Origin: Mycolicibacterium porcinum
Lineage (GTDB): Bacteria; Actinomycetota; Actinomycetes; Mycobacteriales; Mycobacteriaceae
Direction of reading: 5' to 3'
Length of the DNA stretch: 54,904 nt
Assembly (NCBI GenBank): GCA_001942045.1
Contig: MSTD01000042.1
Location: 1 to 54,904, forward strand
The notes beneath the pieces are model-generated. The model was given only the letters and a program-made list of their open reading frames with translations. It ran no database searches and was not told the DNA's origin. Every line of letters starts with the position of its first letter. The stretch's first letter is position 1. Shown piece after piece: positions 8,046-16,321 of this stretch. The position numbers were made by a program, and so were the translations under genes.

Positions 8046-9395
8046 ATGGACGCCACCTATCTGGAAACCGTCATTGATGTGCTCATCGATGACCTCACCC
8101 CGTCACCGCCGCCCGACGACGACGGTGATCGACGGCTGTTTCATCTGCTCGACAGTCCCCGGCGGGTGGTTGATGACCAGCCGCTGATGGCGGTCCTCGC
8201 GGCCGCGGTCACCGCCGGCAATCTGCTCAACCATGTGATCGCCCAAGCGGTCGCAGCGGCTGAACGGACCGGGATCCCGGCCCGCCATCGCCTCCGCACC
8301 GGGGCGGAATTGTTGACTCGGTTGGGTGTGGCCCCTGCAGCGGCGTATCGCGCAGCACGGGTCGGACGCACAGCGCATACCTTGCCCGCGGTGACTCGGC
8401 AGCAACGTCTCGGGGCGCTGGGCATCGAATTTGCAGACGCGGTCGGGAAAGGCATCAAACACATCCACGACCGTGTCGAGTTATCCGACGAGGACACGGT
8501 CCGGGCGGTGCGGACCCTGATGATCCAGACCACCCCGTCGGCAGTCAACGCCAAAGCTCGCGAGATCGCCATCGGCTGGGCGTCGGCGCGGCCGGCGCAG
8601 GAGGCAGCGGTGCCGGTTGCCGAGAACGCCGACCTCAACGAGATGACCCTGAACCAGAACGACGAAGGCCGCATCAGCGCCACCCTTGACCTCGATGCGC
8701 TCACCGGCGAAGAACTGCTTGCCGCATTGGACCCGCTGTGTCGGCCCGTTCCACTGCCGGATGGATCACCTGACCCCCGCTCGACCACCCGGCGGCGCGC
8801 CGACGCGTTCGGACAACTGGTCCGTGATTACCTGTCCCACTCGGAACGCCCCACTTCCGGCGGAGTGCTCCCACACGTCACCCTTGTCCGGCCCGCCCAC
8901 CCAACGCCAACAGCGTCGGCGGGGGTGGGGGTGTTCGGTCAGCAGTGCGTGGACAAGCTCGGCTTCACCGGGCCGATCAGCACCGCAACTGCGGACCTGA
9001 TCGCTTGCGACTGCACCGCTGAGTCGGTCCTCGTCGACGAGAACCAGGCGCCCCTGGACGTGGGCCGCGCCGAGCGACTGTTCCCGCCCCGCATCCGCAA
9101 AGCCTTGGCCGTACGGGACGACGGCTGCGCCTTCCCTGGTTGCGGCAGACCCGTGTCCTGGTGCGACGCTCACCACATAAACCCATGGGGGACAGGAGGA
9201 ATCACCAGCCTCGACAACGGTGTCCTACTCTGCCGCCGGCACCACACATTGATTCACCACAGCGACTGGCAGCTCTACCTCGGACCCGACCGCCATCCCT
9301 GGTTTATCCCACCGCATGACCCGGCAGGCCCCGAACCGCCGCACCTACGCTCACACGCACGCCGCACCCTCACCGCCATGCCCACCGCCGCATAG
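8046..9395 (+). CDS. DUF222/HNH endonuclease-type protein (13E12 repeat family)
   Basis: The 449-aa protein has a long N-terminal DUF222 domain (about residues 20-330) and a C-terminal HNH nuclease motif near residues 355-415: CAFPGCGRPVSWCDAHHINP, then NGVLLCRRHHTLIH. The paired Cys residues and His-rich loop are the zinc and catalytic parts of an HNH nuclease. ATG 8046 is preferred; a TTG at 8025 is in frame. The SOS box at 7871-7886 predicts induction by DNA damage. The family occurs in many copies in mycobacteria, often near mobile DNA, and its biological role is unsettled. Confidence 0.9.
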   Translation: MDATYLETVIDVLIDDLTPSPPPDDDGDRRLFHLLDSPRRVVDDQPLMAVLAAAVTAGNLLNHVIAQAVAAAERTGIPARHRLRTGAELLTRLGVAPAAAYRAARVGRTAHTLPAVTRQQRLGALGIEFADAVGKGIKHIHDRVELSDEDTVRAVRTLMIQTTPSAVNAKAREIAIGWASARPAQEAAVPVAENADLNEMTLNQNDEGRISATLDLDALTGEELLAALDPLCRPVPLPDGSPDPRSTTRRRADAFGQLVRDYLSHSERPTSGGVLPHVTLVRPAHPTPTASAGVGVFGQQCVDKLGFTGPISTATADLIACDCTAESVLVDENQAPLDVGRAERLFPPRIRKALAVRDDGCAFPGCGRPVSWCDAHHINPWGTGGITSLDNGVLLCRRHHTLIHHSDWQLYLGPDRHPWFIPPHDPAGPEPPHLRSHARRTLTAMPTAA

Positions 9396-9703
9396 CCAAC
9401 TTCTCGACGCTGTTTGACAACTACACAGTGACAGGCGCAGAAATGCGGCGGGTCTCGGCGGCGGGGTCGCCGGACCCGCCACGTCGAACCACGCCCGTGC
9501 CGAAGTCCGCCGCGGCCGAAAAGCCGTTGACCACACCAATTCACAGACGGACCACTGGCCGAGCCGGTCCGTGACCGCGGCCTGGATGCTTGCCACCCGG
9601 GCCGCGTCGATTCCCCACGGTTCCTCGACGCCCACTTGCGTGTCGAGATCCCAGCGGCTGGAGGAGGATGCGGCGGCTGAATTGAGCTCGCCACCGGTGT
9701 TTT
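9396..9703. other. Intergenic stretch without a supported gene
   Basis: There are open frames on the minus strand here, but none has a recognisable family, ribosome site or convincing composition. An inverted repeat GGCGGGTC...GACCCGCC lies near the left side but has no T tract. The stretch may contain decayed coding sequence. Confidence 0.4.
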
Positions 9704-9934
9704 TCAGTGGTCCTCTCTGTACACACAGCTGTGCTGTGTGCATTGGACCTTCCCGCCGGGGACTTGATGCGTCTTGTTGTCGGGATAGATGCATTCGCCG
9801 TTGATTTCTGACTCGCCTTTGGCGGTGTCACAACCCTGCGCGACGGCGGCGGGTGCTCCGAGCATCGCGGATATCGCGAAACCTGCACCAGCCGCGGCAA
9901 TGAGGCGCGTGAGGGTTCCAGATGTTCGGCGCAT
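9704..9934 (-). CDS. Small secreted cysteine-containing protein
   Basis: The 76-aa product starts at ATG 9934 with AGAGAGAAGAG a few bases upstream and an AT-rich patch (AATATTA) beyond that could hold the promoter. A signal peptide (RLIAAAGAGFAISAMLGAPAAVAQ) is followed by a mature peptide of about 42 residues. That peptide has four cysteines (QGCDT, GECIY, VQCTQ, HSCVY), suggesting two disulfides. No family is recognised. A second small secreted protein lies about 130 bases upstream on the same strand, and the two may form a unit. Confidence 0.6.
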   Translation of the reverse strand: MRRTSGTLTRLIAAAGAGFAISAMLGAPAAVAQGCDTAKGESEINGECIYPDNKTHQVPGGKVQCTQHSCVYREDH

Positions 9935-10065
9935 GTCCGACTCTTCTCTCTCTGCAGGTCCGAAATATTAGCAGGTGAGACCGTATTTCTTGGTCTATTT
10001 GAGGAACCGGCAAATTGGTCGTCAACGGGATCGCGTTTGGGTGACTCAGCCTGTCTGTGAGCCCG

Positions 10066-10281
10066 TTAGTTCGCGAAGTACAGCGTGTAGTGGCCAGGAC
10101 CAGTTTCGTAGCAATATGAACCACGATTGCCAGTCGCATTTGCCTGTCTTGCCGCGCTTTTGCACGCCGACTGGTTGGTTCCGAAATCGATGTACTCATC
10201 TGCCAAGGCCACGGCGGGTTCAACCAGAAATATGGCTGCAACGGCAGCACCACACACAACCAACCTGCGCCACAGCTTCAT
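10066..10281 (-). CDS. Small secreted protein (71 aa)
   Basis: ATG 10281 is preceded by CCGAGGG. The product has a signal peptide (RRLVVCGAAVAAIFLVEPAVALA, cut near residue 27). The mature part is short: EYIDFGTNQSACKSAARQAN and RGSYCYETGPGHYTLYF. It has two cysteines and many aromatics. Short secreted proteins with this ACKSAA...YCYE pattern occur widely in mycobacteria without known function. It lies upstream of, and is probably co-oriented with, the 76-aa secreted protein. Confidence 0.6.
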   Translation of the reverse strand: MKLWRRLVVCGAAVAAIFLVEPAVALADEYIDFGTNQSACKSAARQANATGNRGSYCYETGPGHYTLYFAN

Positions 10282-10386
10282 GAGTAAACCCTCGGAGTCC
10301 GCACCCTTGTAATGCGGGAACTCTACGCATCGCGCGCGGCTCGGCTCAGTTTGACGACGCGCGGCGGGAGGCTGCTATCAGGCGAC

Positions 10387-10494
10387 TCAGAAGAAGCTGC
10401 TGAAGTACGGATCAGCCGGGTCGACGTTGCCCGTGCGGCTGTCGGGATACTGGCCCGTCAGTGTGGCGTACAGAAACTCGAGCCACCCCCGCAT
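10387..10494 (-). CDS. Possible 35-aa ORF after the methyltransferase
   Basis: A short frame, MRGWLEFLYATLTGQYPDSR and on to DPADPYFSSFF, starts 22 bases after the methyltransferase stop on the same strand. It could be a real small protein, or the relic of a larger gene's C-terminus, since the frame is also open upstream. The aromatic-rich end looks protein-like, but nothing else supports it. Confidence 0.3.
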   Translation of the reverse strand: MRGWLEFLYATLTGQYPDSRTGNVDPADPYFSSFF

Positions 10495-10516
10495 GTTCAG
10501 GGGGGCTCCGCCGAAC

Positions 10517-11200
10517 TCAGCCCGCCTTGTGCGCGGTCAACAGGAAGGCCGGGAACTTTATGCGGCCCTTCTCGTCGCGGTCATGCGGCGGCAGCTCGAA
10601 CGGAACATCCGAGGGCACTGCCATGGCGTTCGCATGGATGAAGGCCGGCCGGATCTCGTCGACCTCCCAGTACTTCGACACCGCAGCCCGCAGCTCGTCC
10701 TCGTCGACCTCGTTGGGCTTGGTCTCCAACTCGGCCGGGAACGCGCCCTTGGCGAACACCAGCACGTAGTAATGCGCACCCGGCGCAGAGGCGCGGTGGA
10801 TGGATTTCAGGTAGCCGTCGCGGCCTTCGATCGGCAGCGAGTGGAACAGGGTCGAATCGATCACGGTGTTGAACCGGCCGTCGTAACCGGTGAACGACGT
10901 GATGTCAGCCTGGGCGAAACTCGCCGTCGACAATCCGCGCACCTGCGCGGCGTTGTTGGCCGCGGCGATCGCGGTGGGACTCAGATCCAGCCCGACAACC
11001 GTGAGGCCGTCCGACGCCAGCGCCAGCGACAATTCGGCATGTCCGCAGCCGGCGTCGAGCACGTCGCTTTCGAACTTCCCGGCCCGGTGTAGCGCGGCGA
11101 GTTCAGGCTGCGGCTCCCCGATGTTCCACGGTGGCGGCCCCTCGAAACCTGCTTCCCCCTTGTATGCGCCATCCCAGTCCAGGACCTGTTCAGATGTCAT
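10517..11200 (-). CDS. Class I SAM-dependent methyltransferase
   Basis: The 227-aa protein has a Rossmann methyltransferase core. Motif I is VLDAGCGHAELSLALA (about residues 47-62), followed by VVGLDLSPTAIAAA and FAQADITSFTGYDGRFNTVIDSTLFHSL. This matches small-molecule methyltransferases of the methyltransf_25/11 type; the substrate cannot be told. ATG 11200 is the start. The next gene upstream on the strand (GCS2-type ligase) ends 18 bases before it, so the two are probably co-transcribed. Confidence 0.85.
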   Translation of the reverse strand: MTSEQVLDWDGAYKGEAGFEGPPPWNIGEPQPELAALHRAGKFESDVLDAGCGHAELSLALASDGLTVVGLDLSPTAIAAANNAAQVRGLSTASFAQADITSFTGYDGRFNTVIDSTLFHSLPIEGRDGYLKSIHRASAPGAHYYVLVFAKGAFPAELETKPNEVDEDELRAAVSKYWEVDEIRPAFIHANAMAVPSDVPFELPPHDRDEKGRIKFPAFLLTAHKAG

Positions 11201-11218
11201 GGTTCCAACGTACGCGCC

Positions 11219-12688
11219 TCAATCCCAGGTGTGGACGGGCTCATTACTGTGCATCCGCTGGACATACTCCCGCAACATTTCCGCCAGGGCTTTGGGCCTG
11301 GTCAACCCCTGTGACTGCAGTTTCTGAACCGTCGCAACCTGCCAGGTCGAACCCGTCTTTCCGGTCTTCGCGCGGCCTTCTATCACCCCGAGGTAGCGGT
11401 CGCACACTTCCCCCGCCACACCCCAGCGGCGCAGCCCGTCGTGGGCCATCGGCAGTAGCTTGCGCAGCACCAGTTCATCGGGCGTCACCTCGCCCAGTCC
11501 GGGCCAGTACAGCCGGGCATCCAGACCGTGCTGGGCGCCCTCGAGGAAGTTGTGGTGCGCCGCGGCGAAGCTCATCTTGGTCCACAACGGCCGGTCTTCT
11601 TCGGACAGCGTGCGCAATAGGCCGTAATAGAACGCCGCATTGGCGAGCATGTCCACCACGGTCGGTCCGGCGGGGAGCACGCGGTTCTCCACCCGTAGAT
11701 GAGGAACGCCGTCCACCACGTCGTACACCGGACGGTTCCAGCGGTAGATGGTCCCGTTGTGCAGCCGCAGCTCGCTCAGCTGAGGTGCCCGGCCCGCCGC
11801 GAGCTCGGCCACCGGATCCTCGTCGGACAGCTCCGGCAGCAAAGACGGGAAGTACCGCACGTTCTCCTCGAACAGGTCGAAGATCGAGGTGATCCAACGC
11901 TCGCCGAACCATACTCGTGGCCGCACGCCCTGAGACTTGAGTTCGTCGGGACGGGTGTCGGTGGACTGCGCGAACAGCTCGATGCGGGTCTCGGCCCACA
12001 GCTGGTGACCGAAGAAGTACGGCGAGTTGGCGCCCACCGCGAGTTGCGGGCCGGCCAGAACCTGCGCGGCGTTCCAGTTGCGGGCGAAATCGGCGGGGGA
12101 GACCTGCAGGTGCAGCTGCATGCTGGTGCACGCGGACTCGGGGGCGATGGACGCCGACTGCAGGCTCAGCCGTTCCGGCCCGGAGATATCGATCGGCATG
12201 TCCTCGCCGCGGGCAGTGAAGATGGAATCGTTGAGGGCTTGATAGCGCGTCGACTCGCTCATCCAGCCGTCGGAAAGGTGCTCTGGCATCAGCGTCGGCA
12301 GGATGCCCACCATCACGATGTGCGCGCCGTCCTCGTTGGCCTTGATCTCGGCGGCGTTCAGGCTACGCCGCACCTCGTCCTCGAGATCCAGCGCTGCCCG
12401 GCCGGGCAGCGGACGCGGGGGGACGTTGAATTCGATGTTGTAGGCGCCCAATTCGGTTTGATAGGCGGGATCGGCGATGGAGGCCAGCACTTCCTGGTTG
12501 GTCATCGCGGGCTGATATTCGTTGTCGACGAGGTTGCATTCGATCTCCATGCCGGTGAGCGGGCGCTCGAACTCGAAACTCGACTGGGCCAGCATGGTTT
12601 CGAAGACGTCCAGGCACAGCTGGACCTTGCGCCGGTACTCCTGCCGGTGCGCGCGGCTGAACTCGGTGTTCTTGACCTCTTCACCCAC
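11219..12688 (-). CDS. GCS2-type glutamate-cysteine ligase family protein
   Basis: The 489-aa protein belongs to the carboxylate-amine ligase/GCS2 fold. LTGMEIECNLVDNEYQP holds the metal/ATP strand. NIEFNVPPRPLPG, SACTSMQLHLQVSP, LAVGANSPYFFG and HLRVENRVLPAGPT follow. It is a second enzyme of this type beside EgtA, but longer and clearly different. Whether it ligates cysteine or another amine is unknown. GTG 12688 is chosen because homology-like sequence begins there; the frame extends further up, antisense to the next gene. The acyltransferase is divergent, with its start 81 bases away. Confidence 0.8.
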   Translation of the reverse strand: MGEEVKNTEFSRAHRQEYRRKVQLCLDVFETMLAQSSFEFERPLTGMEIECNLVDNEYQPAMTNQEVLASIADPAYQTELGAYNIEFNVPPRPLPGRAALDLEDEVRRSLNAAEIKANEDGAHIVMVGILPTLMPEHLSDGWMSESTRYQALNDSIFTARGEDMPIDISGPERLSLQSASIAPESACTSMQLHLQVSPADFARNWNAAQVLAGPQLAVGANSPYFFGHQLWAETRIELFAQSTDTRPDELKSQGVRPRVWFGERWITSIFDLFEENVRYFPSLLPELSDEDPVAELAAGRAPQLSELRLHNGTIYRWNRPVYDVVDGVPHLRVENRVLPAGPTVVDMLANAAFYYGLLRTLSEEDRPLWTKMSFAAAHHNFLEGAQHGLDARLYWPGLGEVTPDELVLRKLLPMAHDGLRRWGVAGEVCDRYLGVIEGRAKTGKTGSTWQVATVQKLQSQGLTRPKALAEMLREYVQRMHSNEPVHTWD

Positions 12689-12769
12689 ACCGCGATGCAA
12701 CAACGCGAACGGCCGTGCGCGCAGCAGAATGGCCAAATGGCCACGGAGGCGAGCCGACCAAGGAGCACG

Positions 12770-13897
12770 GTGGCGGAGGACGACCAGGGCGGGCTCGAGC
12801 AGATCGGGCACGCCGACCGGGTCGCCTCGCTGACCGGGGTGCGGGCAGTGGCCGCGATGACCGTGATGGGAACGCACGCCGCCTACGGCACCGGCTTGCT
12901 GTCCCAGGGATATCTGGGTCTGATGAGTGCGCGCCTTGAGGTCGGGGTGGCGATCTTCTTCGTGCTCTCGGGGTTACTGCTGTTCCGGCCGTGGGTGCGG
13001 GCGGCCGCCTCGGGGGCCGCGGCGCCGAGCAGCTGGCGCTATGCGCGAAATCGGTTCCGTCGCATCATGCCCGCCTACGTCGTCACCGTCTTGCTCGTCT
13101 ACGGCATCTACGAACTGCGGCCCGTGCAACCGAATCCCGGGCACACCTGGACCGGTCTGCTGCGCAATCTGACGCTCACGCAGATCTACAGCGACAACTA
13201 CTTCACGGAGTACCTGCACCAGGGGCTGAGCCAGATGTGGAGCCTGGCGGTGGAGGTGGCGTTCTACGCGGTGCTGCCGCTGTTGGCCTATCTGCTGCTG
13301 GTGGTGTTGTGCCGCAGACGTTTTCATCCGGTCCTGCTGCTGGCGGGGCTGACCGTCCTGGCGGCGGTGAGCCCGGTGTGGCTGGTGCTGCTGCACAACA
13401 CCGAATGGATGCCGGTGGGTGGTGGCGCCTGGCTGCCGCACTACCTGGTGTGGTTCGTCGGCGGGATGGCGCTGGCCGTGCTGGGCACGATGGGTGTGCG
13501 CTGTTATGCGATGGCGGCGTTGCCGCTGGCCCTGGCCTGCTACCTGGTGGTCTCGACCCCGATCGCGGGCGTCGTCACGGCACCCGCGCTCAACCTGAGC
13601 GAGGACCTGTCGAAAACTTTGTTCTACGCGGTCATCGCGGCCCTGGTGGTGGCGCCGCTGGCGCTGGGGGACCGCGGGCTCTACGCGAGGATGATGGGCA
13701 GTCGGCCGATGGTGTGGCTGGGCGAGATCTCCTACGAGGTGTTCCTGCTGCACGTGGTCGCCATGGACCTGGTCATGGAGTTCGTGCTGGGCTGGAACGT
13801 CTACACCGGTTCGGCCACCGTGTTGTTCATCGTGACGTTGGCGGCCACGGTGCCTGCGGCGTGGCTGTTGCATCGGCTGACTCGGCCGCGCGGCTAG
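12770..13897 (+). CDS. Acyltransferase_3 family membrane O-acyltransferase
   Basis: The 375-aa protein has about ten hydrophobic segments. It opens with the family hallmark: RVASLTGVRAVAAMTVMGTH, where the His near residue 34 is catalytic in this family. The second hallmark, ARNRFRRIMPAYVV, follows. These proteins move acyl groups from the cytoplasm onto sugars, glycolipids or peptidoglycan. GTG 12770 is chosen for its AAGGAG four bases upstream; ATG 12737 is the alternative. Its 3' end overlaps the convergent DUF5336 gene by 71 bp. Confidence 0.85.
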   Translation: MAEDDQGGLEQIGHADRVASLTGVRAVAAMTVMGTHAAYGTGLLSQGYLGLMSARLEVGVAIFFVLSGLLLFRPWVRAAASGAAAPSSWRYARNRFRRIMPAYVVTVLLVYGIYELRPVQPNPGHTWTGLLRNLTLTQIYSDNYFTEYLHQGLSQMWSLAVEVAFYAVLPLLAYLLLVVLCRRRFHPVLLLAGLTVLAAVSPVWLVLLHNTEWMPVGGGAWLPHYLVWFVGGMALAVLGTMGVRCYAMAALPLALACYLVVSTPIAGVVTAPALNLSEDLSKTLFYAVIAALVVAPLALGDRGLYARMMGSRPMVWLGEISYEVFLLHVVAMDLVMEFVLGWNVYTGSATVLFIVTLAATVPAAWLLHRLTRPRG

Positions 13898-14552
13898 TGG
13901 CCGGGCCCGCGCCCGCACGCCCGGGCGGGGCCGCCAAGCCGTCGGACTGGGTGGGTGCCGCAGCAGTAGCTCGGCTGTAATCCTGTTGCGGCGAGAGCAG
14001 ATCGGCGTAGTCGCCGTACTGGGGTGCCTGTTGGGTGACCTGGGAGTGGGCTTGAGCATGCCCATAGCCCTGGGCATGCGCCTGGCCGTACGCGCTGCGC
14101 TGCACCGAATCCGGTTGCGCCACCGCGGCCTGCTGGTAGTACTGCTGCACGGCCTGGTTGTAGTAGTCCAGGTAGGCCTCGTATCCGCCGGCGGTGGCGG
14201 CCGTGGCCGGCGCTTCCGGCGCCAGCCACAATGCCGCGATCGCTGCCGCGGCCTGCAATCCGTTGAGCACCGCGATAGTGGTCAGAACCCACCCTGAGGC
14301 TCCCGACGTGGAGGCCAGAGCGCTCGACAGGGCATCGAGGAAACCCGCCGCGGCCAGGAGAGCGGGCAGCCATGGGCGGGCAGTCTGCTTGGGCAGCAAG
14401 CTGATTGCCGCGGCGAGAGCGGCCAGTGCGGCGAACCTGACGTGCCAGTCGGTGCCGCCGCCGTCGGCCGCCGGGCCGAAACTCACGCCGTAGGCGGCCA
14501 GGCCCAGCACGACCACCACGATCGTCAGGTTGCGGTAAAGCGGATTGACCAC
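13827..14552 (-). CDS. DUF5336 membrane protein (34-kDa antigen-like, Rv0954 type)
   Basis: About 241 aa. Four hydrophobic segments fill the first about 115 residues (LTIVVVVLGLAAYGVSFGP and others). A hydrophilic Gln/Tyr/Ala-rich tail follows (NQAVQQYYQQAAVAQPD, QAHAQGYGHAQAHSQ). This layout matches the mycobacterial 34-kDa antigenic protein family. GTG 14552 is favoured since AAGGAG lies seven bases upstream; GTG 14558 would abut it. It follows eccE by 15 bases on the same strand, implying co-transcription and perhaps a role with the ESX membrane complex, which is inference. The C-terminal end overlaps the acyltransferase. Confidence 0.75.
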   Translation of the reverse strand: MVNPLYRNLTIVVVVLGLAAYGVSFGPAADGGGTDWHVRFAALAALAAAISLLPKQTARPWLPALLAAAGFLDALSSALASTSGASGWVLTTIAVLNGLQAAAAIAALWLAPEAPATAATAGGYEAYLDYYNQAVQQYYQQAAVAQPDSVQRSAYGQAHAQGYGHAQAHSQVTQQAPQYGDYADLLSPQQDYSRATAAAPTQSDGLAAPPGRAGAGPATSRAAESADATATPQAPWPPTSR

Positions 14553-14567
14553 GATCACTCCTTCACA

Positions 14568-16259
14568 TCAGTCGATGCTGTTCGCGGATGCTCGCAGATA
14601 ACGCATCTCGTCGTCGGTGGCGACCATCGTGACCACCGCCGAGCCGGCCTGGGTGCTGACCTTGACGGTGTCGTGCTCCAGCGAGATCAGGTCAAGGACC
14701 ACGTCGGCCTGGCCGGCGGGGGTGTTCGGCGGGGCGAGCACCATGGCGGTGACGCCGATCCGGACCGACTGCTCCGGAACACCGTCGAACATCTCGACGG
14801 TGTAATTGCGTTCCGCGCCGGCCTGGATGGCGCGCCGGTTGAAGTCGGCGACCCACAGCAGGTCGTGGCGCCCGACCGCCTCGACCATGTCGCGCCAGAA
14901 CGCGGGCCGCCGGCTGTGCACCAATACCCGGGCGCCCAAGGCCAGCGAGCGCAGCACCACCTGCTGGGCCAGGTGCAGCGTCCCGATGATCTCCACCCGG
15001 CGAATCTGTGGGCCGAACACGGGAAGCGCGACGGCTCGCCCCTGTTCGTCGGCCCCGATCACCTGACCACAGCCCGAAGCGGGTAGCGCCAGCTCACTCA
15101 ACGCATCGCCGCGAAGGCCCGACGCCCAGTGCTCGATCCGGTCGGCACCGGGCACCGTCGGAATCGGGAGGGTGGCGGCCAGCGCGGAGAACTGCTGACC
15201 GTGCAGCGGAATGAGACCGCGCAGTTGAGTGGGGACACGCACGTCGCTGTCGAAGCGGACCAATCCGCGAACCTGAACCAGCTCTTCCTCAGCAGCCTCT
15301 CGCAGCGACAGGCACACCGTGGTGGAGTAACTCGGCACCGTCCACAACAGTCCGAGACCCGGCGTGGTCAACATGTCCGGTTCCACGGCGAAGCTGGACA
15401 AGCGGAAGTGGCCTTCCCGGCAGTCCTCCCAGGTTTCTTCCACAGTGCCGAGATTCACGCCGTCGCTGAGCTGATTGGTGGCCGCCGCGATGCCGCTTGC
15501 GGAGAGGAACTGCGGCTGTAGACCGGCCTCGGCCAGCCGGTTGGCGACCCGGCGGGTCGCGGTGGTGGCGGCGCGCAGGATGCCGTCGCGGTCACCGCCG
15601 CGACGACGGACCGCCTCCGCGCAGCGTGACGGATTGAACCGCACGGCAATCCACACGGTGCGCTGGGCGATCGCGGGCAGCGGTCCCAACACCGAGTCAT
15701 AGACCGCGGCGACGTCGGTGTGACCGGCCGAGCGGGCGCCCTGGCTGATGATGTCGATGGACTCAAGCGTGATGTCGAACTGACGCAGGCAGTCGAGCAG
15801 GGCCTGCACGGGAACCATCTCCCCGGAAACGGTGACGCCGGGCTCCAAAACGGTCAACGCCCTGGGGTTTTCGTCGATCTTGAGCAACGACAGCAAAGTC
15901 GCGCCGTTCCAACGGAATCCGATCTGCAGACCGTCGGGCGTCGGGACGTCGAACGGCTCGGCAGGCAGGGAGTTCGACGCGGCCTTGCCCGTGCGCCGCC
16001 GCCGGTTGCGCACGAACCTGCCGCGCAACGCGAGCGCCCGGGGCGCCGTCGTCCCCCGCACCACCGGAGCAACCAGAAGCAAACCCACCGCCAGGCCCGC
16101 GACCGCGCCCTGCCAGCCGGGTCGGTGCAGTAACTGGGCGGTGACGATACCGACGACGACGATAATTTGCAGGGCAACGAGGTCGACCAGCGGGAACACC
16201 CGCTGCGGACCGGTATCGCCGGCGGTGGTCAGCTTTGCTGCGAAAGTCAATGGACGCAT
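14568..16259 (-). CDS. eccE: EccE, ESX type VII secretion membrane component
   Basis: The 563-aa protein has two N-terminal membrane helices (LVDLVALQIIVVVGIVTAQL and GAVAGLAVGLLLVAPVV). A large cytoplasmic region follows, with the family's FDVPTPDGLQIGFRWNG strand and the central TVWIAVRFNPSRCAEAVRRRGG segment. EccE stabilises the periphery of the ESX inner-membrane complex in mycobacteria and is absent from minimal ESX-4, so this is not a minimal system. ATG 16259 is chosen; a GTG at 16316 is in frame but would run into the eccB start. Its promoter must lie in the 62-bp gap to eccB. Confidence 0.88.
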   Translation of the reverse strand: MRPLTFAAKLTTAGDTGPQRVFPLVDLVALQIIVVVGIVTAQLLHRPGWQGAVAGLAVGLLLVAPVVRGTTAPRALALRGRFVRNRRRRTGKAASNSLPAEPFDVPTPDGLQIGFRWNGATLLSLLKIDENPRALTVLEPGVTVSGEMVPVQALLDCLRQFDITLESIDIISQGARSAGHTDVAAVYDSVLGPLPAIAQRTVWIAVRFNPSRCAEAVRRRGGDRDGILRAATTATRRVANRLAEAGLQPQFLSASGIAAATNQLSDGVNLGTVEETWEDCREGHFRLSSFAVEPDMLTTPGLGLLWTVPSYSTTVCLSLREAAEEELVQVRGLVRFDSDVRVPTQLRGLIPLHGQQFSALAATLPIPTVPGADRIEHWASGLRGDALSELALPASGCGQVIGADEQGRAVALPVFGPQIRRVEIIGTLHLAQQVVLRSLALGARVLVHSRRPAFWRDMVEAVGRHDLLWVADFNRRAIQAGAERNYTVEMFDGVPEQSVRIGVTAMVLAPPNTPAGQADVVLDLISLEHDTVKVSTQAGSAVVTMVATDDEMRYLRASANSID

Positions 16260-16321
16260 CGCTTTTCGAATAGGCGCTCGGACGTCATGTCGAGGTGGTG
16301 CGGACGTGCTAAACACTACGC
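16260..16321. promoter_or_regulatory. Divergent promoter region between eccE and eccB
   Basis: Only 62 bp separate the two divergent starts. For eccB, AACACT (16312-16317) lies four bases before ATG 16322 and TAAACA a little further out, so a leaderless transcript is likely. No strong ribosome site precedes either gene. No clear operator is visible. Confidence 0.4.

Noticed and set aside
9351..9794. Minus-strand frame of 147 codons after the HNH gene
   Set aside because: It overlaps both the HNH gene end and the small secreted gene in another frame, has no ribosome site, and its sequence fits no family I know.
12974..14077. 367-codon minus-strand frame opposite the acyltransferase
   Set aside because: His/Arg/Gln-rich antisense shadow; the plus strand encodes a clear Acyltransferase_3 protein.
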